64,000 nucleotides of DNA, from positions 48,757 through 112,756 of the forward strand of contig CAVQZD010000002.1 in the NCBI GenBank assembly GCA_963718375.1. The letters are read 5' to 3'. Source of the DNA: RBG-16-64-13 sp963718375 (GTDB lineage Bacteria > Actinomycetota > Thermoleophilia > RBG-16-64-13). Position numbers and translations under genes: made by a program. The notes beneath the pieces were generated by a model. The model ran no database searches and had not been told where the DNA came from. It worked only from the letters and a program-made list of their open reading frames with translations. Shown here one piece after another: positions 45,691 to 53,173 of this stretch (the first letter of the stretch is position 1; each line of letters opens with the position of its first letter).

Positions 45691-45994
45691 GCCGGCTCGT
45701 ACGGTCTGGTTTCTCGATGAGGCGGAAGACGACATCGCCGCCGCGTTCGAATGGTATGAATCGAAACGTCTCGGGCTTGGTGCGGAGTTCATAAACGCAG
45801 TCGACGCGGTGCTTGCATCGTTGCTTGACTTCCCAGAATCGCGCGAGGCTGTCCACCGGAATGTTCGCCGCTGTCTCATGGGGAGATTCCCTTTCGAGAT
45901 CTTCTATCGCTTGGAGCCGGGTCTTCTGGTCGTGGTCGCGTGCATGCATGCCGCTCGCGATCCCGAGGCTGTGCTTCGACGTATCGGCGGCTAA
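45680..45994 (+). CDS. Cassette 21: RelE/ParE-family toxin
   Basis: A 104-residue toxin of the ParE type: FLDEAEDDIAAAFEWYESK, GLGAEFINAVDAVL and RFPFEIFYRLE are the family's three conserved parts. TTG 45680 is the likely start, overlapping the antitoxin end by 11 bases. The stop codon is inside the R'' box of a short, unusual attC. Confidence 0.86.
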   Translation: MSAEPARTVWFLDEAEDDIAAAFEWYESKRLGLGAEFINAVDAVLASLLDFPESREAVHRNVRRCLMGRFPFEIFYRLEPGLLVVVACMHAARDPEAVLRRIGG

Positions 45995-46048
45995 CACGCC
46001 GTCGCAGCTGACGACCTACGGCCGCAGCTGAACGGCGCGACGTTAGCC
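45989..46048 (+). repeat. attC21 (short 60-bp type, unlike all others here)
   Basis: R'' GGCTAAC and R' GTTAGCC enclose ACGCCGT / ACGGCGCGAC arms and a GCAGCTG / CGCAGCTG inner pair, with only about 12 bases in the middle. It lacks the CATGGAGTACCATG hairpin of the other sites. It is a normal compact attC of another lineage. Confidence 0.85.
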
Positions 46049-46081
46049 ACATCCAGACCGTCGATTCCGGAGGTTTGCCGC

Positions 46082-46597
46082 GTGTCCAGCTCCTCGGCGC
46101 ATCGTCAGTTCGCTATACGCGAGGCACGTGCAGCCGACTTTGAGACTATCCTCGCCCTCAACTGCGAGTGGGAGCATGTCACCAGTCCGCTCACTCTCGA
46201 TGCGCTGTCGCGCCTGCACAGCCTGGCCGCAGCGCATCTTGTCGCGGTCGAAGGTGATTCCGTTCTAGGCTTCCTGCTGGCCCTCGGGCCGGGCATCGGC
46301 TACGACAGCCCCAACTACCGGTGGTTTGACGATGTCAGCGACGACTTCCTCTACATCGACCGCGCGGTGGTGTCTTCGGCGGCACAGCGCTCCGGGGTCG
46401 GCGCAGCCCTCTACTCGGAGGTGTTCGATCGTGCTTGCGAACAGGGCGTGTCGCGCGTCGTGTGCGAGGTCGACATCGAGCCGCTGAACGCTGCTTCAGA
46501 CGCGTTCCATCGGCGGCGCGGATTCGTCGAGGTCGGGACTCAATCGGTGGCGGCCGGATCCAAGGTGGTTTCACTGCGCGAGTGCGCGCTGTGCTGA
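46082..46597 (+). CDS. Cassette 22: GNAT-family acetyltransferase
   Basis: A 171-residue GNAT: FAIREARAADFETI at the start, the acetyl-CoA motif VVSSAAQRSGVGAALYSEV, and NAASDAFHRRRGFVEVG. The pattern matches the RimI-like group that carries IDRAVV before the acetyl-CoA loop. GTG 46082 follows GGAGGTTTGCC. Not closely similar to the GNAT of cassette 20. Confidence 0.88.
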   Translation: MSSSSAHRQFAIREARAADFETILALNCEWEHVTSPLTLDALSRLHSLAAAHLVAVEGDSVLGFLLALGPGIGYDSPNYRWFDDVSDDFLYIDRAVVSSAAQRSGVGAALYSEVFDRACEQGVSRVVCEVDIEPLNAASDAFHRRRGFVEVGTQSVAAGSKVVSLRECALC

Positions 46598-46599
46598 GT

Positions 46600-46691
46600 G
46601 GCTAACAAGCGCGTGCAGTCCGACACCGGCGCTGGCTACCGCATGGAGTACCATGGCCAACGGGCGCGGCTGACGCGCTAGTACGTTAGCC
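46600..46691 (+). repeat. attC22 (type A)
   Basis: R'' GGCTAAC, R' GTTAGCC, 92 bp. GCTAGTACGTTAG replaces the usual GCTAGAACGTTAG. Confidence 0.89.
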
Positions 46692-46769
46692 AGACTAGGT
46701 TCGTGCAATGTTCTGTGGCCCAAGCGCATATCAGAGCCCGTCGCGTTAGAATGATTACGGAGGTTTGCT

Positions 46770-47078
46770 ATGGTGGCCGTGATCGAAGATAAGCGCGAAG
46801 CTGTCATCTCTCTCTGTCGCAAGTACGGAGTCGTAGCCATGCACGTATTCGGCTCGGCCTTGCGGGACGATTTCCGCTCGGGCGAGAGCGACATCGACCT
46901 GCTGGTGGATTTCGGCAAGATGGACGGCTACGCGAAAGCTCACGCTTACTTCGACATGCTCGATGAGCTGGAAGAGGTCCTTGGCACCAAGGTCGACCTT
47001 GTCATGGTGGGCGCTCTTAAGAACCGCTACATCATCCAAGACGTCGAGGCCACCAAACAGGTGCTTTATGCGGCGTAG
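46770..47078 (+). CDS. mntA: Cassette 23: MntA-type nucleotidyltransferase antitoxin
   Basis: A 102-residue minimal nucleotidyltransferase. The active-site motif FGSALRDDFRSGESDIDLLVDF carries GS and the D-x-D pair. In studied pairs MntA adds AMP to the HEPN toxin and silences it. ATG 46770 follows GGAGGTTTGCT. The HEPN gene overlaps the end by 11 bases. Confidence 0.88.
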   Translation: MVAVIEDKREAVISLCRKYGVVAMHVFGSALRDDFRSGESDIDLLVDFGKMDGYAKAHAYFDMLDELEEVLGTKVDLVMVGALKNRYIIQDVEATKQVLYAA

Positions 47079-47418
47079 TCCGGCCGCGTACCTATCTGAC
47101 ATCGTGGAAGCGTGTGACGCGGTGGAAGAGGTGCTTCGCGACGTCTCTTTAGCCGACTATCTTAAGACTCGTTCTGTCCGTTCGGCCGTGGAACGCGAGT
47201 TCATCACCATCGGCGAGGCCGTCAACGTGCTTGGGCGGGTCGCACCGCATCTCTATGAGGAGATCACGGAGGCGCGTCTCATCGTCGGTTTCCGTAACGT
47301 GCTCACCCACGATTACGCGGCGGTCGATGACGAGTCCGTGTTCGCGGCTGCCCAGACAGATCTGCAGCAGCTGAAGGCGGAGTGTGCCGTGCTCCTGGAG
47401 AACCTGGGAGCAGGCTAA
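47068..47418 (+). CDS. hepT: Cassette 23: HepT-type HEPN ribonuclease toxin
   Basis: A 116-residue DUF86/HEPN protein. The R-x4-H ribonuclease motif is present in GFRNVLTHDY, followed by the Tyr that MntA partners AMPylate (HDYAAVD). ATG 47068 overlaps mntA. The stop lies within the R'' box of attC23. Confidence 0.88.
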   Translation: MRRSPAAYLSDIVEACDAVEEVLRDVSLADYLKTRSVRSAVEREFITIGEAVNVLGRVAPHLYEEITEARLIVGFRNVLTHDYAAVDDESVFAAAQTDLQQLKAECAVLLENLGAG

Positions 47419-47506
47419 CAAGCGCGTGCAGGCCGGCATCCTGCGTTGGCATATTGCATGGAGTGCCATGGCCAGGGGGCGCGGCTGACGCGCTAGAACG
47501 TTAGGC
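47413..47506 (+). repeat. attC23 (type A)
   Basis: R'' GGCTAAC, R' GTTAGGC. Central hairpin is CATGGAGTGCCATG and the outer arm is GCCAGGGGGCGCGG, a little diverged. Confidence 0.88.
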
Positions 47507-47529
47507 GGATTTCGGAGGCATCCGAGCCC

Positions 47530-47547
47530 GGTGCTATAATCAGCACC
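47530..47547 (+). promoter_or_regulatory. Promoter and operator of the Phd/RelE pair
   Basis: The palindrome GGTGCT-ATAATC-AGCACC contains a consensus -10 box TATAAT (47535-47540). TTCGGA at 47511 could be the -35. Autorepression by the antitoxin is likely. Confidence 0.6.
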
Positions 47548-47575
47548 AGTATATAGCTGCGTTTGGAGGTCTGCT

Positions 47576-47854
47576 ATGGCGAGCTCGGCGGTTAAGTTCT
47601 CAGAGGACGTCGTGCCCCTGGGCGACATGAAGGTCAACCCCGGCAAGATAGTCCGCCGCGTCGATGAGACTGGCCGGCCTGTGCTTCTCACGAGTCACGG
47701 GCGTGGCGTAGCGGTGCTGCAAGGGCTTAATGAATACGAAGCGGCCCAAGAGGAACGCGATTTCATCCGAGCTGTGGTGGCAGGTCTTGCGGATGTTGAA
47801 GCCGGACGGGTGATGTCGCTTGACGAGGCCGTGCGTTCCCTCGGCCTGGAATGA
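47576..47854 (+). CDS. Cassette 24: Phd/YefM-type antitoxin
   Basis: A 92-residue antitoxin: VVPLGDMKVNPGKIVRRVDE, RPVLLTSHGRGVAVLQGLNEYE, then a helical tail. ATG 47576 follows TTGGAGGTCTGCT. Its stop overlaps the toxin start by 4 bases (ATGA). Confidence 0.87.
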   Translation: MASSAVKFSEDVVPLGDMKVNPGKIVRRVDETGRPVLLTSHGRGVAVLQGLNEYEAAQEERDFIRAVVAGLADVEAGRVMSLDEAVRSLGLE

Positions 47855-48168
47855 GCGAGGTACGCTGCCGCATAGATTTCGCGCAGTTGGCGCGCGACGA
47901 CTTGCGCGACATCCTCGACTGGTACGCGTCTCAAGAGGTCCCGCAGGTGGGTGCGCGCATGGTGCTGGAGATCGTAGACCGCGTTCGACAGTTGGCAGTG
48001 TTCCCGGACAGTGGCAGGGTGGTGCCGGAGCTAGATACGCCGTGGCTTCGCGAGCTCGAGCATCCGCCGTTCCGAATCGTCTATCGGCGTGACGATTCCG
48101 TCGTGACGGTCATACGTGTCCAACGCAGCGAGCACTTGATGGATCAGAGTGTTGTCAGAAACGCCTAA
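47851..48168 (+). CDS. Cassette 24: RelE/ParE-family toxin
   Basis: A 105-residue toxin: DFAQLARDDLRDILDWYAS, VFPDSGRVVPEL, and ELEHPPFRIVYRRDDSVVTVIRVQRSE are the usual ParE segments. Start ATG 47851 overlaps the antitoxin stop. The stop falls in the attC24 R'' box. Confidence 0.88.
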   Translation: MSEVRCRIDFAQLARDDLRDILDWYASQEVPQVGARMVLEIVDRVRQLAVFPDSGRVVPELDTPWLRELEHPPFRIVYRRDDSVVTVIRVQRSEHLMDQSVVRNA

Positions 48169-48253
48169 CAAGCGCGTCCAACCGACATGCTGCGTTGGTA
48201 CCGCACGGAGTACCATGGCCAACGGGCGCGGCTGACGCGCTAGAACTCTAGCG
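48163..48253 (+). repeat. attC24 (type A with damaged R' core)
   Basis: R'' GCCTAAC is normal and the body is complete, but the core reads TCTAGCG instead of GTTAGCG. The two changed bases include the recombination point, so this site should be poor or dead. The stop codon of the reverse-oriented doc gene lies in this core. Confidence 0.85.
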
Positions 48254-48658
48254 GGACGAAGGCAGGCGTTTTCTGGTCTTGGCCCTGATCCAGACTACAA
48301 GCGTCTCTTCATCGAGGTTTCCGGACGCGAGCGCCACGATCGTCGTCACCACGTCGCTCTCGCTGGCGATGAACTCGTATCCGTTCAGGCCCAAGAAGGT
48401 GGCCATGACCACGAATCCGACCCGCTTGTTGCCGTCCTTGTAGGGGTGGTTCCGGACTAGGCCGAATCCGTATGCGGCGGCGAGCGTCGCCAGATCTGTG
48501 TCCGGCTCGTAGGCGAAGCGCTGCTGCGGGCGCGCGAGGGCCGATTCCAGAGCGTTCTCATCCCGGAGTCCAGGCATACCACCGTGGGTGAGGAGCAAGT
48601 CGGCCTGAATGGCGTCCACCACCAACCGCGACATCCAACGAGGCTCTTTCATCGGCAC
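48248..48658 (-). CDS. doc: Cassette 25: Doc/Fic-family toxin, reverse orientation
   Basis: A 136-residue Doc kinase-like toxin. The Fic motif is HPYKDGNKR (full catalytic set), with the typical GMPGLRDENALESALARPQQ in the N-terminal part. Doc phosphorylates EF-Tu in the P1 system. It starts 6 bases after the antitoxin stop. Unlike nearly all other array genes it is on the minus strand. Confidence 0.9.
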   Translation of the reverse strand: MPMKEPRWMSRLVVDAIQADLLLTHGGMPGLRDENALESALARPQQRFAYEPDTDLATLAAAYGFGLVRNHPYKDGNKRVGFVVMATFLGLNGYEFIASESDVVTTIVALASGNLDEETLVVWIRAKTRKRLPSSR

Positions 48659-48664
48659 CGCCGC

Positions 48665-48892
48665 CTACTTCGCCAGTTCGCGCAGCGCGTTGCGGTAGTT
48701 GCGCCCGACCTCCGTGGCAATCGAGAGCGCTTCTTCTGTATCTGAGTCGTAGGGGGTCAGCAAGATCCCACGTTCCATCTCGATGGCGATCACGCTGTCT
48801 CCAGCCGCCAGCTTGAGCCTGTCGGCCATCTCCTTGGGCAAGGTCGCGGCTATGGAGCCGCCGGCCCTACGCAATTTCACTCCCTGAACCAT
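48665..48892 (-). CDS. Cassette 25: AbrB/MazE-type antitoxin, reverse orientation
   Basis: A swapped-hairpin AbrB-family antitoxin of about 75 residues: VKLRRAGGSIAATLPKEMADRL then DSVIAIEMERGILLTPYD. ATG at 48892 with GGGAGAAGAGG upstream is preferred over a longer start at 48934. It precedes doc, as Phd does in other Doc modules. Confidence 0.85.
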   Translation of the reverse strand: MVQGVKLRRAGGSIAATLPKEMADRLKLAAGDSVIAIEMERGILLTPYDSDTEEALSIATEVGRNYRNALRELAK

Positions 48893-48923
48893 CCTCTTCT
48901 CCCTTCTGGAAGACGGTGCTACA

Positions 48924-48941
48924 GTAGCATACATGTGCTAC
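48924..48941 (-). promoter_or_regulatory. Operator palindrome upstream of the antitoxin-doc pair
   Basis: GTAGCA (48924-48929) and TGCTAC (48936-48941) separated by TACATG form a palindrome 30 bases upstream of the antitoxin start, a plausible autorepression site. Confidence 0.55.
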
Positions 48942-48951
48942 CAAGGGAGCC

Positions 48952-49044
48952 CGGTAACAAGCGCGTGCAGCCGACATCCTGCGTTGGCTACTGCATGGAG
49001 TACGATGGGCAACGGGCGCGGACGTGCGCGCTAGAACGTTAGAC
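48952..49044 (+). repeat. attC25 (type A, diverged)
   Basis: R'' CGGTAAC (imperfect), R' GTTAGAC. Central hairpin is CATGGAGTACGATG, and the outer arm GACGTGCGCGCTAG replaces CTGACGCGCTAG. Confidence 0.82.
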
Positions 49045-49164
49045 GGACCGCGGGGATACCGGACGGGCTCCGAACGGATGGACAGGGCATCTGTGCGCTG
49101 CGAGCGGTAGACTGAAACGCTGAGTGTTCCACGGAGAGGCTTTCATTCGGTGAGGAGAGAATCA

Positions 49165-49653
49165 ATGAACTGCCCTGGATGCGGTTCCAAGCTGGAGAAG
49201 AAGTCCTATCGAGGTATTGAGGTAGACCGTTGTTCAGGCTGCAACGGCATTTGGCTCGACATCTATGAGCTGGACGACCTGGAGGATCAAGCTTTTGACG
49301 TGGACGATCTGAAGGGGGAGTTGGCCCACTCGACCACGCCGAGCGAACGCAAGTGCCCTCATTGTGCAAGTAGCCTCGAGACCTTTCGGTACGGAGGCTA
49401 CGACCTGGAGCTGGAGCTATGCGAGAACGAGCATGGCTACTGGCTCGACGCCGGGGAGGAGGCGCGGGTTCTTGAGCTCATGCGGCAGCGCGCGAAGAAC
49501 ATCGAGCGCAAGTTTGAGGCAGAGGCCGATTGGGACAAGACGCTTCGCCGACTGAAATCGCCGTCTCTCTCTGCAAAGCTGAAGGGTCGCTTCATGCACA
49601 AAGAGAAGGGCGCGAGTTCAGAGGAGGCCAAGAACTCGAAGCCGCCCCGGTAG
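49165..49653 (+). CDS. Cassette 26: zinc-finger (TFIIB-type) protein
   Basis: About 162 residues with two zinc-ribbon-like modules: CPGCG...CSGCNGIWLD in the first 35 residues and CPHCASSLE...CENEHGYWLDAGE (about 70-105). The zf-TFIIB domain is of unknown role. The C-terminal 50 residues are basic and helical. ATG 49165 follows GTGAGGAGAG. Confidence 0.82.
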   Translation: MNCPGCGSKLEKKSYRGIEVDRCSGCNGIWLDIYELDDLEDQAFDVDDLKGELAHSTTPSERKCPHCASSLETFRYGGYDLELELCENEHGYWLDAGEEARVLELMRQRAKNIERKFEAEADWDKTLRRLKSPSLSAKLKGRFMHKEKGASSEEAKNSKPPR

Positions 49654-49790
49654 GCCGCGCTTGGAGATGGCGGATATTGGATGTGAACTCTGGGAGTTGG
49701 CTTCTTCTCAGCACGGCGCCCGATCTCGGACCTCCTTGGGGCCGCGTTCTCTGAAGGTCCCTCGGCGGTTGTGAGCGGTGGGCCCGGCTC

Positions 49791-49882
49791 GTCTAACTAG
49801 CGCGTGCAGCCGACATCCTGCGTTGGCTACTGCACGGAGTACCATGGCCAACGGGCGCGGCTGACGCGCTAGAACGTCAGGC
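49791..49882 (+). repeat. attC26 (type A, variant core)
   Basis: R'' GTCTAAC, followed by TAGCGCG. R' is GTCAGGC instead of GTTAGGC, so activity is doubtful. Confidence 0.83.
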
Positions 49883-49885
49883 GTC

Positions 49886-50842
49886 ATGGAGGGATCAGTC
49901 TTGATCACATCGTCGGAATCTGTCGGAGAACACCGTTCATCACGTGTACGAGGATTGCTCGCATCGATGGCGGCCGTTCCGGCGCTAGTCGTCGGAGCTT
50001 TCGTGATGAGCCGAAGCGGTGTTGGATACGAGCTCTGGCTTCAGAATGTCGTCGTCGGAGCGATTCTGACCGTAGTCTGCGTGGTATTGGCAGCGGTCCC
50101 CGGATATCGCGGCCGCGCCAGCTCGGCAGTGTGGACGGGTGCGACCATTGTCGCCCTGCTTGTCCTTGCGGCCACGCTGACTCAAGCCGAGGTTGACGGC
50201 GTCCGACGCTGGTTACCGATCGGCCCGCTTCGACTGCATGTCGCGTCAGTGGCTCTTCCGGTGTTGGTGATCGCGATCGCACGTCAGGTGAGCTCGGGCG
50301 CTGAGCGGAACCGGTCGCTTCTGGCCCGAATCGTCATAATCGCGACTGCAGCGACACTGCTGATGCAGCCAGATGCCTCCCAAGCGAGCGCCTTTGGCCT
50401 CGCGGTGGCAGTCCTGCTCCTGTGGGGTCTAAGGCCCTCGAGCGCCGATTGGATCGTCGTGATGATCGTCGCCGTCTGCGCCGGAGCAACGTGGTTCAGG
50501 TCCGATCCGTTGGCTCCGGTCTCGTACGTTGAGGGTGTGGTTGGCTTGGCGGGGGACATCGGCCTGGCCTGGCTTATTGCCTGTCTGGTCGCGCTCGTGC
50601 TGTTGCCCCTTCCGTTCCTCGTCACCGCCGTGAGTCCCAAAGGCGAAGGCACCGTTCATCTCGCCATCGCTGTGTACCTCGTTGCGGTCTGTGCGGCTCC
50701 CTTAACGGGTGCGTACCCTGTTCCGGTGATCGGCTACGGACTGTCTCCGATTCTTGGCTATTTCGTCGCGTTGGCGTGGTCCATTCGGAATCAAGCTGCG
50801 CCCAGCCTTGGCACCGCCGTCGATGCAAACGCCAGAGGTTGA
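49886..50842 (+). CDS. Cassette 27: multi-span membrane protein with faint FtsW/RodA resemblance
   Basis: A 318-residue protein with about ten hydrophobic segments. RRWLPIGPLRLHVASVALPVLVIAIA and LLMQPDASQASAFGLAVAVLLLW resemble the positions of RRWI-G-(Q/L) and LQPD-GTA in SEDS proteins (FtsW, RodA). The usual catalytic-loop sequences are not obvious, so function is open. ATG 49886 begins 4 bases after attC26. Confidence 0.65.
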   Translation: MEGSVLITSSESVGEHRSSRVRGLLASMAAVPALVVGAFVMSRSGVGYELWLQNVVVGAILTVVCVVLAAVPGYRGRASSAVWTGATIVALLVLAATLTQAEVDGVRRWLPIGPLRLHVASVALPVLVIAIARQVSSGAERNRSLLARIVIIATAATLLMQPDASQASAFGLAVAVLLLWGLRPSSADWIVVMIVAVCAGATWFRSDPLAPVSYVEGVVGLAGDIGLAWLIACLVALVLLPLPFLVTAVSPKGEGTVHLAIAVYLVAVCAAPLTGAYPVPVIGYGLSPILGYFVALAWSIRNQAAPSLGTAVDANARG

Positions 50843-50854
50843 AGCGTTGATGCC

Positions 50855-50947
50855 GTCTAACAAGCGCGTGCAGCCGACGTCCTGCGTCGGCTATCGCATG
50901 GAGTACCATGGCCAACGGGCGCGGACTTGCGCACTGGAACGTTGGGT
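50855..50947 (+). repeat. attC27 (type A, diverged)
   Basis: R'' GTCTAAC, R' GTTGGGT (still GTTRRRY-like). The right arm reads GGACTTGCGCACTGGAAC, much changed. Confidence 0.82.
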
Positions 50948-50989
50948 ACACCAAGGGATCTAGTCTTCGTAGAAGCGGAGGGGGGTCGC

Positions 50990-51358
50990 ATGCACGTATT
51001 GCTCTATGTCGCAGCCGCATTGACCGGGCTCTGGGGAGTTGCTCATCTCTTCGCCACGCGCGGCGTGGTCGCCGGCTTCGGTGACCTGACGCCTGACAAC
51101 CGCCGCATCATCACGATGGAGTGGATCGTTGAGGGCGTGGCTCTGGTCTCGCTTGCCTCGCTTGTCGTCTCGGTCACTGCTATCGATGCGGACGCGACGG
51201 TCGCCTCGGCGGCCTACGGCGTTGCCATGGCCACCCTACTTGTTCTGGCGCTCGTCTCCCTCGCGACCGGCTTCAGGGTAGCCTTCCTGCCCTTTCGTCT
51301 CTGTCCCTTCATCTTCACCCTATCCGCGCTGATGATCGCGTTGGGAGCGTGGCTGTGA
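50990..51358 (+). CDS. Cassette 28: four-span membrane protein
   Basis: A 122-residue protein with four hydrophobic segments and the sequence GFGDLTPDNRRIITMEWIVEG between the first two. It resembles small DoxX-like/hypothetical membrane proteins, but the family is uncertain. ATG 50990 follows GGAGGGGGGTCGC. The stop is next to a truncated attC. Confidence 0.65.
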   Translation: MHVLLYVAAALTGLWGVAHLFATRGVVAGFGDLTPDNRRIITMEWIVEGVALVSLASLVVSVTAIDADATVASAAYGVAMATLLVLALVSLATGFRVAFLPFRLCPFIFTLSALMIALGAWL

Positions 51359-51362
51359 CGTA

Positions 51363-51420
51363 GGCCACTGCATTGAGTACCATGGGCGACGGGCGCGGCT
51401 GACGCGCTAGAACGTTCAAT
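51363..51420 (+). repeat. attC28, truncated (3' half only)
   Basis: Only GCCACTGCATTGAGTACC and the right arm through GACGCGCTAGAACGTT remain. The R'' box and left arm are missing, and the core reads GTTCAAT. Probably inactive. Confidence 0.75.
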
Positions 51421-51432
51421 AGACTGAAGGCT

Positions 51433-51675
51433 ATGAATACAGACTCACACAGAACCGCCGCCGGCACTTGTTTGAGTGCGCTCAAAGGCATCGCTTCAGT
51501 GCTGCTGGCCTGTGGGATCGTCTTGAGGTCCGGGCTCGCAGTGGTGTCTTTCATGACGTACGCCTCTGAGGGGGTGCAGCCTGGAGAGTCTCTGTCACGG
51601 ACTTTGCTGGGCGCAGGAGTCCTCTTACTCGGCGTTAGGCCGACTGGAGGCGAAGGCCAGTGCCGCTCAGGGTGA
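51433..51675 (+). CDS. Short hypothetical protein at the decayed end of the array
   Basis: An 80-codon frame from ATG 51433 with one hydrophobic stretch (about residues 13-45). No family, no clear ribosome site. It may be the remnant of a longer cassette gene. Confidence 0.3.
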   Translation: MNTDSHRTAAGTCLSALKGIASVLLACGIVLRSGLAVVSFMTYASEGVQPGESLSRTLLGAGVLLLGVRPTGGEGQCRSG

Positions 51676-51699
51676 GGCCTAGGAAGAGGCTGCTGACTG

Positions 51700-51843
51700 A
51701 CTGCCGTCGATGGCACGTATCCCGGCCGCGCCCCGGCGGCCGTTGCGGACGCCAAGACGGCCATACGCTACCTGAAGCTGAACGATGAAGAGATGCTCGG
51801 GTCGGCCGACAAGATCGTCATCACCGTGGCGGCGGCAAAATAG
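51700..51843 (+). pseudogene. Remnant of a tannase/esterase-like gene
   Basis: An open stretch ending at TAG 51841-51843 encodes VADAKTAIRYLKLNDEEM and GSADKIVITV. It resembles the segment just before the nucleophile elbow of subtype-B tannases and related esterases. Nothing on either side continues the protein. Recognition is tentative. Confidence 0.4.
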
Positions 51844-51888
51844 GCCAAGTCGACGCCGCGCGACGCCTGAGAAGGAGAGTGTGTATCC

Positions 51889-52425
51889 GTGAGGTACGTC
51901 GCCTTGTTGCGCGGGGTCAACGTCGGCAAGAGCGCTCGCGTGCCCATGACGGCCCTGAAGGCTCTCCTTGAGGCGCTCGGGCTTGGCGACGTCACCACCT
52001 ACCTGAACTCGGGCAACGCGCTATTCAGTTCATCTCTCAGCGCTCCCCAGCTGACGCGGCTGATCGAGAGCGAACTCGAGAAGGCGTTCGGCCAGACGAT
52101 CCCCACTTTGGTCAAGACGTGTGCGGAGGTGATCGCGATCGCGGAGTCGATACCGAGCGAGTGGGTAAGCGGCCAGGGCGAACAGACCTATGTAGCGTAC
52201 CTCTTCAGTGAGGTCGACGACCCCGTTCTCGTGTCGGAGCTACCGGTCAGGGCGGAGTACTTGAGCATCTTCTACACGCCCGGAGCCATCGTCTGGAACA
52301 TAAGGCGAGAGAACTACAATCGTAGCCACATCACCAAGATCGCGGGACACAGTTCGTACGCTCGTATGACCACGAGGAATGTCAACACAGCGAGGAAGCT
52401 CGCGGAGCTCTGCGCTGAAGACTGA
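51889..52425 (+). CDS. DUF1697 protein
   Basis: A 178-residue protein with the DUF1697 signature: YVALLRGVNVGKSARVPM at the start, VTTYLNSGNALFSS, and the C-terminal ARMTTRNVNTARKLAEL. Function unknown. GTG 51889 follows GAAGGAGAG. It is 15 bases upstream of the SOUL gene and probably co-transcribed with it. There is no attC between them, so they may be one former cassette or ordinary chromosome. Confidence 0.88.
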   Translation: MRYVALLRGVNVGKSARVPMTALKALLEALGLGDVTTYLNSGNALFSSSLSAPQLTRLIESELEKAFGQTIPTLVKTCAEVIAIAESIPSEWVSGQGEQTYVAYLFSEVDDPVLVSELPVRAEYLSIFYTPGAIVWNIRRENYNRSHITKIAGHSSYARMTTRNVNTARKLAELCAED

Positions 52426-52440
52426 CGCAAAGGAGGAGCC

Positions 52441-53013
52441 ATGGCTGTCGAAAGTCCAGAGTACGAGGTTCTGAGGCACGACGGGGCATTCGAATTGCGC
52501 CGCTACGCGGGCTACCTTACGGCGAGCGTGCGCGTGAATGCAGGTGACTACCGTCGGGCCACGTATGCAGGCTTCAGGCCGCTGGCCGACTACATCTTCG
52601 GTAACAACCATGTCTCGGACCGCATCTCGATGACCGCGCCGGTGACCGCTGGCCGGGCGTGCTGCCAGAAGATCGCGATGACCGCGCCGGTGACGGCGAA
52701 GCAAGCCGAAGACGAGTACGTGGTCAGCTTCACGATGCCGGCAGGCTACTCGATGGACAGTCTTCCTAAGCCAAACAACCCGGCGGTGTCGATCGAGTCA
52801 GTAGGTGCCCACTTGGCGGCTGTGGCGCGGTTCGGTGGCTACTTCTCTGGGCGCAAAGCAGCTCGCGCCCAAGCAGGTCTGGAATCGTGGATGGGGGAGC
52901 AGGGTCTGACGGCGGTTGGCGAACCGATCGTGGCTCAGTACGACCCGCCCTGGAAACCTGGGTTCGCGCGGCGCAACGAGATCATGATCGTCGTCGAACA
53001 GGCTTCGAGTTAG
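52441..53013 (+). CDS. SOUL-family heme-binding protein
   Basis: A 190-residue SOUL/HBP protein: YEVLRHDGAFELRRYAGY, FGNNHVSDRISMTAPV and YDPPWKPGFARRNEI are family-typical. Such proteins bind heme or tetrapyrroles; their role in bacteria is poorly known. ATG 52441 has AAGGAGG directly in front. A decayed attC follows. Confidence 0.88.
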   Translation: MAVESPEYEVLRHDGAFELRRYAGYLTASVRVNAGDYRRATYAGFRPLADYIFGNNHVSDRISMTAPVTAGRACCQKIAMTAPVTAKQAEDEYVVSFTMPAGYSMDSLPKPNNPAVSIESVGAHLAAVARFGGYFSGRKAARAQAGLESWMGEQGLTAVGEPIVAQYDPPWKPGFARRNEIMIVVEQASS

Positions 53014-53062
53014 CATCGTTGTCAACGTACGCCGGACTCGGGGAGAGGCCGGTCTCGGCTCG

Positions 53063-53155
53063 GCGTAGCAGGCGCGTGCAGCCGACATACGGTGTCGGCC
53101 GATGCATGGAGTACCATGGCTGGCGGGCGCGGAAGTGCGCGCCGGAACGCTGGGC
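53063..53155 (+). repeat. attC29, degenerate
   Basis: The full length is recognisable (GCGCGTGCAGCCGACAT, CATGGAGTACCATGG), but R'' is GCGTAGC and R' is GCTGGGC. Both boxes are lost, so the site should be inactive. Confidence 0.75.
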
Positions 53156-53173
53156 AGTCTTAGGAGCTGATCC

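Noticed and set aside
33894..53155. CRISPR array
   Set aside because: The repeats are about 93 bp, are imperfect palindromes with conserved ends only at GTTAG/CTAAC, and are separated by 0.2-1.0 kb holding genes. No cas genes are present.
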